A stretch of DNA of 64,000 nt from Sphaerolaimus hirsutus (taxonomy: Eukaryota; Nematoda; Chromadorea; Monhysterida; Sphaerolaimidae), in contig OZ038452.1 of NCBI GenBank assembly GCA_964036195.1, positions 22,269,785 to 22,333,784 of the forward strand, in the 5' to 3' direction. The notes below the pieces were generated by a model that was given only the letters and a program-made list of their open reading frames with translations, was not told the DNA's origin and made no database searches. This document shows positions 48,455 to 57,996 of the stretch, piece after piece (the stretch's first letter is position 1; every line of letters starts with the position of its first letter). The translations under genes were made by a program, and so were the position numbers.

Positions 48455-49384
48455 CTGACGTTCGCACTGAACTTTAGGTGATCACACAGCGTGACGAAAG
48501 GCTCTTAGCTGCCCAAAGCTGAACATGCGCATACTGAATCGGTCGATTCTATTCCAAGATTTTATATGCTTAGGACACCATCTGCTCGCGTGCAAGTGTA
48601 CCTAGAATGGCGCACCCGGTTAACTTTTTACATCGTTCTTGAACATTCCGCGTCGAACAGTGCTTTCATTCGCTAGAATCTGTCAGGTCACGAAATGGCG
48701 ATGTCATGCAACGTCATAAATATGCACAGTTATTACCGTGTTACCACCAATTGTATAGGCGAAACTCAAATAAAATGTACCCTCTAATTGAAGATACAAT
48801 TTTTTAGTCAGTACTCGAGTATATGTATTTTTCGAGTAAATGTAAATACATTTTAACAACTATGCATTCCAGTTAGGTTTTTCTCTCTAAAAAGTGTCCA
48901 TATTCAGTGCACATATCTTATTTACATCATACCTCCAGTCTACTGCAGTTTCTAATAGATATGAAGATATCAATTCAAAAACACACTACAGTGTTTAGTA
49001 TTTTTCAGTGTGTTGAAAAGCCGGTCGTAGCTAGATATTCTATTTTGTGACAGTTGCAACTTGCATGCGAGCCTGCCTTCCGGGAATTTGAATACATCAA
49101 CAATGGCAACACAAAGTTTTCCGGCGTGTTTCGAAATCCAACGAAATATATTAGAAAAACCATTCATTTTACTAGAGCGCACCAGATAATTACCTAAGAT
49201 AATAAAATGAAATCCACTCCACAAAATATATTTACTCGGCTGTCATTTGATATCAGTTTCACTGCAAAATTGCCTTTTTCAGCGACGCTGGAATGTTATT
49301 TAGTGAGGCAGCGATCTGCACCGTTGGCTAACCTAATCACTCACACAAATGATATGTAAACGAGTGTGTACGTTTCACGCAGCA

Positions 49385-50212
49385 GCTAAATACAACGGCG
49401 CATGTGACCCACAACAACTGAGGGAACCTCGGTGCGGGTTGGTTGAAACGTTTCAGGAAATGTAAAAATTCTGCAAGTTGCGAATACGATTAATCGAGCC
49501 GAGGTAAAATACGTGACGGGACAGTAAAAATCATTAGGTAAAGTCAGTAAAAAAGTCCTGTACCAAAACAACAATGTCAATATTCAACGTTTACTAAATA
49601 AGTAATCAAAACAAACAAAATTGTACAAGTGAAGTAAAAGCACCAAAGCCACTACGTTTCCAGGAATAAGCCGGAAAATACTAGCGTCGTTCTGCTTATC
49701 TTCACTTAGCATGAATCTATTTGGACTGTGAAACATGAAACTTCCAAGCGACACCAAGCCAGCCTACAGACACGCGCGGCGGACCTGTTTAAGTGCATGT
49801 GGAAGCTTGAGCTGAGCGCACTGGTAGAAAATAGCTTTTTGCCCACTGTCGCTGGCGCATTCGTCTCCTAGGCAAAATCTACCGTATTTCCTTGAATTAC
49901 CACCCCCTCTCAAAACACCCCCTCAAAATGGGCACTATGAATTTATTAGCCCCCCCCCTCGAAATACCCCCCTCGTTAAACACCCCCCACCCTGAAAATT
50001 CTTACTCTGAAACAATCACCCCCCGGGGGTATTTCGAGGAAATACGGTAACTGTCGCTGTACCTGGCATGGTGTTGCAGCCAGCCACAAAACTCTAAAAG
50101 TCGCCATACTCCGCCGCGATGCGAGATTTGTCGAAAAACCGCTGAAAGCGCGCGGCCGCTGGCGCAGAGCAGACCGGTAGATATGCATAATGGATGTCGC
50201 GGCGGCGAGCAT
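49385..50212 (-). CDS. Possible gene with mitochondrial-type presequence; first exon 50063-50212
   Basis: Exon 1 (50063-50212, phase 0 end, CAG|GTACAG donor) encodes MLAAATSIMHIYRSALRQRP and continues Arg/Ser-rich without acidic residues, the composition of a mitochondrial targeting peptide; a GC-rich CpG-dense stretch lies upstream. Candidate downstream pieces include a phase-0 exon CAQLKLPHALKQ near 49770-49830 and a terminal frame ending VPSVVVGHMRRCI near 49386, but these joins are not verified. A TA-flanked MITE (49882-50047) occupies the first intron. The product is not identified. Confidence 0.3.
49882..50047. mobile_element. TA-flanked MITE, CCGTATTTCC family
   Basis: Complementary CCGTATTTCCTTGAATTACC/GGTATTTCGAGGAAATACGG ends between TA. 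It lies 15 bp from the possible exon 1 donor. Confidence 0.85.
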
Positions 50213-50640
50213 AGTAGTCGCGGGCGGGGTGTCGAAGCGGGGCGGAAACGCCCTCGGGAAGGTGGGTACTCAGCGCCACTTTTCTCATCTCAATGCGCAC
50301 GGCCGCGGCGGCGCGAATGCGGCCCCGCCGATCGGACCGGACGCGCCGCCGAGCCACACGCCAACATGCGCCGCGCCGCGCGAACGCTATTTTTAAACGA
50401 GCCGCTTCGTCGAACGTCCATCCGAGCGGCCGCCGCCGCCATGGGCCCCAGCTGCGGCGGCGCGACAATGCGCCGCACTGCGCTGCGCTGCACCGCGACC
50501 GGCCGCCCGACCAAGATTGCGCGCACGCGAATGGGGTCCTGCGTAGAAAAACGTTGCCGCGCACGCTTATTTCACGCATGAGGGGATCCGTCCAGTGTCA
50601 CGAATGAACGGACGGCGGCAGTGCTTTGCTTTGCACGGCC
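50213..50640. promoter_or_regulatory. CpG-dense GC island, possible promoter
   Basis: By far the most CG-rich stretch of the window, full of GCCGCCG and GCGCG. It produces long Arg/Ala-rich open frames on both strands, which are composition artefacts. Sits just upstream of the possible presequence exon. Confidence 0.4.
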
Positions 50641-50698
50641 GCCTGACGTGGCGGCGCTCTGTTCTAAGCAGTCGCTTATGCCGCGCTGCTCAAGGGAT

Positions 50699-50859
50699 GG
50701 TGATGTGAAAAGCGCCATGGCGCTTTTCCGGATCATTACTGGATCAAACGCCAATAGCGCCACAAATGATGGTGCCGAGCGCCAAAAGCGTTATGGCGTC
50801 AAGCGCCAATGGCGCCAGAGCACTTTGGCGCCAGGTCCCATGGCGACTTTGCATCACTA
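50699..50859. mobile_element. GCGCC-word MITE
   Basis: Left GGTGATGTGAAAAGCGCCATGG, right GCATCACTA. Flanking duplication not clear. Confidence 0.6.
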
Positions 50860-51404
50860 CAGCGGGAGCTGATGGTCTAAAGCGGTGCAATGCACTATTC
50901 GTTCTCTGGGTGGAGCTTTAAGCGTTGTCATGCATATCGCCGCAGCGATAGCAAATCCCCTGGTGTATGAAAATGTAAACAAAAAGAAGGTAAATACAAA
51001 AAAAACACAATACCAAAATTAATGCAATTTTCGCAACTTTCATTTTCGAATTCTCTCAACTATTTGAATCATTTTTCATGGGGATTGTGCAAATTAGCTT
51101 TGTTAAATATGGATTTCTATTTTGGTTTTATTCGAATGGATATACCTAATTACATTGCTGTTCAATATAATATACCTATATATAGTCATCTTATGGATGC
51201 ACATCATTGCCATATCTTCGCACATTCTGGACGGCTTCTGCACATGCTACCGTTTTCATCTTCATTTCGTAGGAAACTAACAAAATCGAAACTTACAGCT
51301 TTTCATTTTTAATCGACATCAAGCAGCAGACAAAGTATTTTCAACATCACGAAAACTCGAAAACTCACTAAAAACATTTAAAAAGACTCAAAAAATGTAT
51401 TTCT

Positions 51405-51625
51405 AAATTCCCATCACGTGCCAGCGTTGAGCGTACCTACAGCCGACAGAGACCAACCGGTGTGTGTACTTGCACGCTGGATCTGGCAGCAGATGGCGCC
51501 CGTCCCCGGGTGCAATAAGCCAACGGTCAGGCTGCACTGGTCGGCCCCCAGCGCGACATGTGGTCCCTTCGGACGGGCCTGGCCCATCCAATGCGCATGT
51601 ATTTTTACATAGGTATTTATACATG
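51405..51625 (-). other. GC-rich stretch, possible isolated exon
   Basis: One minus-strand frame reads PHVALGADQCSLTVGLLHP and on to SLSAV before a GTACGC donor-like site, with protein-like composition. No neighbouring exon was found, so this is only a hint. Confidence 0.2.
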
Positions 51626-52353
51626 CCTAATTCTGGCTCAGTGAGCGAGCCAAACGGATAGGTATGCTACCTAGGCAGATTGTGTTGGCTGGCACCTGAG
51701 CACCTCTCTGTGACATGGCCTGGGAGCTTTGGGGTAGGTCTCTCACAGCAAAAAATATGGGAAGCTTCTTTGGGTTCGTGAAGCGTGTGGAAACGCACTT
51801 CACCTAGCTTCACGATTCCAGAAATGTCGTGATGCGCGCTACCCGACGCTGACGCTTCACCAAACCGATGCCCAGGCAATGTTATGAAGCATGTCTTGTG
51901 ACGTGAAGAATTTTGTGAGGCGCCGGGAAGACACTGTTTCACAATGCATCACTAACGATGGCAAAAAAAGATTCGAAAATTCGAAAACATTTTGGAATTT
52001 TCGAATTTTTTTTGGAATTTTCGAATTTTTATTTCACCCCTAGAAAAACACTTAAAAATCGATTTATTTTTAAAAAAATTCAAAAATTCGAAAATTCAAA
52101 AATTTGAAAATAGTTTTCGAATTTTTCAGGGAATTCAATGCAACAATACACTCTTAAGTTCAACGTGTGAAATAAATCGACAATTGATACGCGGCGCGTA
52201 TGAAAAAGGGAAACGTTAAGCGGCGTTTACACTTTCACTTGTGCCAACAAAAATTTTCTGTCTTTCATGTCATGAAAATTGAATATTTGTTGTGTCTGAC
52301 ATGTGTTTTTTGGAAGGCATTCAGCCCCAGGGAAAATGATGCCGCATTGTGCC

Positions 52354-53262
52354 CAGAGTTGGAAAAACGTATTTACGTTTACCCAAAATACCCGGTTATT
52401 CAGGTATTTATACTTACGTTTACGTTTACATTTTCCAAAAATACCATTACGTTTTGTTACGTTTTCCTCACCAAAATACCCGGGTACTAGGGAAAACGTA
52501 AAAAAACTTGTGATCGTTCACAAGTGCACATGTTCAAATGGGCCACACCACCTGCAGCCAACAATATTCTTGTGCTTTTGCATAAACATATTTTACATAC
52601 ACATAAAAAGTGACTGCACGCTTGCACTTACACATGGAATACTGGGTACATATTCATAATTGTGTTCAAATGCTGAACACTTTTTGTTTGTTTGTGGAGC
52701 CTTGTCATTATAAATTTTTTTGTGATGAATTCTGAGCGCTTGCAACAACTGAGTAGCACACGTTTTGAAACTGGCAGGGCGAGTGCAAGCTCTGGTGCCA
52801 ATCCCAGACTCTGTAAGATGCCCTGTAAAATGTAAAATTTCATGCAAATGTCAAAACTTATGTAAAATGCTCAGCAAAATGGCAAAGATTTGCCACCTTC
52901 CATCCAGGGCATTTTGCATGACTTAAAACACTTTGCATGCCATTTGACATTTTCAAGACATTTTACAGGGTCTGGGACTCCCCCAGAATCACCAGCGTAC
53001 TTGGATTTCGCCACACTTAAAACAGAAAGTGGTGCAGATGAAGCGATTTACACATCTAAAGGTGAAAATAATGGTATTTTCCAACGCACAATGGCAAATA
53101 CTGTGTGTAAGTAAAAATTTACGTTTACGTTTCTTTTTACGTATTCCTTGGTATTTTAAAAATACCTTACGTTTTAGTATTAATACTTTTGATTCGGAAA
53201 AGGTATTTACATTTACGTTTACGTTTACGTTTTCCAAAAATACCAGTATTTGCACAACTCTG
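52354..53262. mobile_element. hAT-like MITE, CAGAGTTG family, AACGTA word, nested
   Basis: 8-bp duplication ATTGTGCC (52346-52353, 53263-53270). Confidence 0.9.
52795..52986 (+). mobile_element. Introner-like element, plus orientation
   Basis: Starts GTGCCAATCCCAGACTCTGT and ends ACAGGGTCTGGGACTCCCCCAG. Not in a gene; nested in another transposon. Confidence 0.8.
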
Positions 53263-53306
53263 ATTGTGCCTCACACACTAGTTTTCACCATGACTTCAGT
53301 GAAAAC

Positions 53307-53481
53307 TAGTAATGTAAAAGCGTCATGGCGCTGGCGCCTGGCGCTACTGCCAAAGCAAAAAGCGCCATGGCGCTTTTGGCACTTGGCACCATTTTGCTCT
53401 CGCGCCTTGGCGATTGGCGCTAGGGGTCAGAAAAGCGCCATAGCGCTTGGCGCCAAAGTTCTGGCGCTTTTCACATCACTA
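53307..53481. mobile_element. hAT-like MITE, TAGTGATG ends, GCGCC word, nested
   Basis: 8-bp duplication GTGAAAAC (53299-53306, 53482-53489). Confidence 0.9.
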
Positions 53482-54044
53482 GTGAAAACTGAAAAATTTT
53501 CAAACGTAGATCAATCATCACAGTGGAATGATTCAATTGAATTTTAATTAATGAAAGTTTATATTAAAAAATTTGAAAACAAAAACACATTTAGCATACA
53601 ATAACATACAGTAACGTAAATGTCGCCATGACGTCATTTCAGTTTTCACCCATGTCACCATGAAAACTAGTGTGTGTAGGACCAATGTGCAAACACGCAA
53701 TGCAGCACACTGGTCCCCATAACTCCTTCCTTCCACCATTTTTAATGCTTAATTATGGTGAAAATAAGGTTAAAAAGTTATCAAAACATTAAAACAGTCC
53801 AAATTCTGTGTTTTAAGCTTCGGATTCAATATTCTTCAAAAAAAATTCGAAAATTATTTTAAAAAATTCGAAAAATAGCCAAAAAAAATTGAAAATTGCC
53901 AAAAAATATTCGAAAATTTGAAAATTAGATTTGAAATTCGAAGATTATTTCGGAGAAAAATTCGAAAATTCGAAAATTCATTTCAGAAAAACACTTAAAA
54001 ACTTAAATACTTTTTTCTGACTGTTTGCCATCGTTATGCATCAC

Positions 54045-55157
54045 ACACATTTTTTGCTGTGTCTGGGTATTCCTGTCTGTTCTGAGGACATCTTTACCTG
54101 TGGGTGGAGCTTGCTTTACAACTACTGTCTAAAATAAAAACATCACATTTGTCCGCAAATTTACATCGGTCACAAAAAGTGGGCTTGAAAAACACGCGGG
54201 TTGTATTTAAAATAAAGACAGAACTTGCAGCGGGCTGAGCGGAGGCACTCATTTGTTTAGTAAATGGGTTCGAGCGAAAATTGGCGAAAAAGGCACTGTT
54301 CTGCCAGTTTCTCTTTCAATCAACATTTGGGTGCACGGCGCTCGCGGTCACGGCCCTCCATGTAAAAATGTATTGACTTGAGTGAAAGTGGCAGTTGAAT
54401 AGACTGTAATCCGAACGAACGGATATCATGATTTGATGTAAATTTCCACCGCTGAACTGACGTTAATTCGGAAAGGCTGGATTTGCGGTGCTACGGTATT
54501 TTTGCACGCGAGCTGATAGCTTTGAGTTTTTATTCACATCTAAATATTTAGTCAAATAAGCAGTGCACCACGCTACTCCGTTAAATGGATTAGGAAAATA
54601 AGTATGTAATCTTATAATGTCATAAATTTCAGATGTTAGGGTTTTGAACCCAGATGCTCCAGACTTCGACAAAAATTTAGTAATTACTTTTCTTTAGATT
54701 TCAATCAGAAGCAGTAAAGCTACGGATATATATACCGCAAATCCTCGAACAAGACCCCCCTCGAATAACTCCCCCTTGAATTTCCCCCCTGTTTACGGGG
54801 TGATGAAAAAATAACTCCACCTTCGAATGACTCACCCCTCTCGAATAACTCCCCCCTCTGGATGATAGGTAAATAAATCATACCTAAATAGAAAAATTCA
54901 CGACACCCTGGGAAGAAAAACTGAATGCATACCAAAGTTTCTGGCGCTAAATTTTGACTGGGAGATAAAAGCTCGCCACTAGAGACAGTTTAACTTAAAA
55001 ACTATGAAATACCTTCGATTTGCCTCGTTGAAGATTCATAACGCCTAATAAATTAAACGGCTTATGTTATTAATTTATTCATGTATTTACAATGTAGTCA
55101 TTACAATACAGCTTGTGAATTCAAAGTCAATTCATGAAGTCACAGTGCAACAATTTT
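54045..55157. other. Intergenic; diverged MITE fragment at 54733-54865
   Basis: 54733 starts CCGCAAATCCTCGAA and has CTCGAATAACTCCCCC words but no clear right end. No gene found. Confidence 0.4.
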
Positions 55158-55604
55158 AAAGCAAAAGTTGTCCAACTTCCAATTTGAATGACTTACCATC
55201 AAAATCAAGTAACAGACAGAAAGTGATTCTCAGGGAAACTGACCCGAGCATAAACCGTGCGCACTCTACATGTGAAGCATATTCATTCAGATGTTTTTCA
55301 ACTGTTCTGCTGGCAATTGATTGGGGTCATTGCCGTGACACAAGAATTATTGAAGATTTCACCTTGGCCTGGTGTCCATGATGTTATCTATGATAGGTAT
55401 ATAGGTTCACGCAAATGTGACGACTGTTGTGAGAAAAATTGGTAAACTGGACTTGGAGTTGCCAATAAAATGTTTTTTTACACTTTTATTTTACCTAAAC
55501 GGTAAAAATTCGAATCAACGATGATGAACTTCTTCAAATCAGCAAATAAATGAATAGCCGTAAAACGGTTAAAAAAAAGCATAACAACACTTGTGAGTTG
55601 TGAT

Positions 55605-55745
55605 TAGTGATGTGAAAGCGCTATGGCGCTTTTGGCGCTTGGCGCTAAAACGCTGTCGCGCCATTGGCGCTTGGAGCTAGTTCCGGAAAAGCGCCATGGC
55701 GCTTTTGGCGCTTGGCGCCAAAAGTTTGGCGCTTGTCACATCACT
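55605..55745. mobile_element. GCGCC-word hAT-like MITE, copy 2 of 9851-9992
   Basis: Left flank GTTGTGAT kept; the right TA plus duplication is deleted (CATCACTGTGGTATC). Confidence 0.8.
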
Positions 55746-55966
55746 GTGGTATCATCGTGGAAAATAAAGAGGTCATACGAAGACAAATTCGAACAAAAAT
55801 CAAGTCAAAGTGATGATCAAGTGATGGCAAATGGCGCCAAGCGAATTCGAAGCGCTTTTTCGGCGCTTTTTCGAACCCCAGCGACAAGAGCCAATGGCGC
55901 CAGAACGTCATGGCGCTTTTTCCTTTGACGCCAGTGCCATGGCGCTTTTCCATCACTAATCACCAC

Positions 55967-56154
55967 TAGTGATGGAAAAGGCACCGGGAAAAATGGCACC
56001 GCACCGCACCGGCACCGGTGCTATTCCGAAAAAAATGGCACCGGCACCGGCAGGGCACCCTCGAAAAATGGCACCGCACCGCACCAGCACCGGTGCTGGT
56101 GCCCTTCGGTGCCCAGCACCGGGGCACCGGTGCCCCGGTGCTTTTCCATCACTA
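55967..56154. mobile_element. hAT-like MITE, GGCACC word, private to copy 2
   Basis: 8-bp duplication ATCACCAC (55959-55966, 56155-56162); copy 1 has ATCACCAC once at 10227-10234. Confidence 0.92.
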
Positions 56155-56614
56155 ATCACCACCAACGATGGGTAAGTTCTCCAAAAAAAACACTTTCTGT
56201 GTTTTGAGTTTTTCAAAAATGAATACCTGTGTTTTGAGTTTTTTTCTTGAAAAAAACTTGAGTAACTCTGTTTTTATTTCTGTGTTTTTTGTAAAAACTT
56301 GAGTTTTTTTAGTTTTTTCTAAAAAAACTCGAGTTTTTTCCAAAAAAAATCGAGTTTTTCCCCCAAAAATTTTGATTTACAGCATTTCGATCTGGAAACA
56401 GTGGTTTTCTTATAAAATATTGGTTTTGCACATGTTTTAACCCCACATAACATTTGTGTATTCATTCAAGTGTCAAAAATGTCCACAATGAGGACGTCAA
56501 CATCACAACACCAGCAACAAAATGCCCAGAAATGACAATTTACGCAGTACTCCAAAATTCTTCAATGGATGTGCACTGTATGGAAGACTACGGAATTGAT
56601 TTGAACTACAACTA

Positions 56615-56901
56615 CCATATTACCTCTAGATACCCCCATGGGCATAATAATTTCGTCAGAAAGTTTTGTAAGGATCATAGAAAATACTATGCATTTATGT
56701 ACCCAAAACAGGTTATAAATGCGTACAAACAGTCTATGTGTAGCTGCGATGCAAATTAGCAGTAATAAATACATCATGTACATTGGATACATGATGTGCA
56801 TCATCCCGGAGGGGGGTATTTTGAAGGGGGCGGGGCTTATTATTTCACCAGTCCATTTTGCGGGGAGTTAATTCAAGGGGGGTCAATTCAAGGTAATATG
56901 G
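56615..56901. mobile_element. TA-flanked MITE, nested (first of pair)
   Basis: CCATATTACCTCTAGATACC to GGTAATATGG between TA. Confidence 0.75.
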
Positions 56902-56905
56902 TATG

Positions 56906-57312
56906 CCGTATTACCTCAAAATACCCCCAGGGGGTTTATTATTTCGCCAGCAAAATTTGAGGGGGGGATAATTCGAGGGGGGGTTTATTCGAGGTGGGGT
57001 CTATTATTTCGCCAGAAATTTTCTGAAATTCCCCATACGCAGACGTAGAAAAATCGAACAATTACATAGATGTATATGTGTTTATAGGCATATATAACTG
57101 TATATACACAAAAAACCTTCCCTAACGTCACTTAATCATCAGTTGTCACGTGTGTTCTGCATTGTACAGATCACAAACTGCGGTATTTGTCATGTACGTT
57201 CACGTTACACTCAATTTTAGGGGGGGGGTATTTCGAGGGGGGGGGGTTATTATTTCCTCAGCCGAAATTTAGGGGGGGTATTTCGAGGGGGGGTTGATTC
57301 GAGGTAATACGG
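56906..57312. mobile_element. TA-flanked MITE, TATTACC subtype, nested (second of pair)
   Basis: CCGTATTACCTCAAAATACC to GAGGTAATACGG; only four bases from the previous element. Confidence 0.8.
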
Positions 57313-57996
57313 TACTTAAATGTCAAAACTTAAATTGTCAAATCCACCATGAGATGTGCATGCCATCTTGAATTTCTTTTTTGTACCATTATAAAATATG
57401 AATACATTATGTACATATTTATTTACATACTATAGATGCTTATCTTATCTTGTTTAGTTTAACTGAATTAATGTGCATTCAACCGCCTCGCTGAAAAAAA
57501 AACACAAAAACTCAAAAAAACTTTTCTGTGTTTCCGTGTTTCTGTGTTCTCCAAAAAAAACTCATTTGAGTTTTGAGTTTTTCAAAATTTATGAGTTTCC
57601 GTGTTTCTGTGTAAAACAAAAACACAGAAACTCAATGAGTTTCTGTGTTCAATTTCTGTGTTTTTTCCATCGTTGATCACCACACGACTCTCTCATCGTA
57701 AAGCCATCTATCGATCGCATCGAGTTGTTGCTCGTCGTAACAATTCATGCTGAATGGAGAACAAAAGCTGAAATTAAATCTTTGGATGTTATGATGTCTT
57801 TTTTATTGTTGAAAGTCGGGTTGATATGGCTACGAGTGAAAGCAGACGCCATCTAGGTTGATTGGTTAATAAATTCTGCACGATGTCGTTAAAGCGCACC
57901 AGGCATATATGGCTTTTAGCTTTTCTGTGAGAAAGGAAAAAAAGCGATGGCATTTTCGATGCCTTCGAGAAGCCATGGCGCTATCAAAAATTATCA

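Larger units (their letters stand above)
51953..54036. mobile_element. hAT-like MITE, TAACGATGG ends, with three further levels of nesting
   Basis: 8-bp duplication TGCATCAC (51945-51952, 54037-54044). Outer interior ATTCGAAA words match 43810-44548. Inside are 52354-53262 (which holds 52795-52986) and a CACACTAGTTTTCACC element about 53271-53687 (which holds 53307-53481). Confidence 0.9.
56163..57675. mobile_element. hAT-like MITE, CAACGATGG ends, CTGTGTTTTTGAG word, private to copy 2
   Basis: Flanked by ATCACCAC on both sides (56155-56162, 57676-57683), sharing the left duplication with the previous element. Two TA-flanked MITEs (56615-56901, 56906-57312) are nested side by side. Confidence 0.9.

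Noticed and set aside
50094-50579. 161-residue Arg/Ala-rich frame
   Set aside because: Composition artefact of the CpG-dense island; all six frames there are open.
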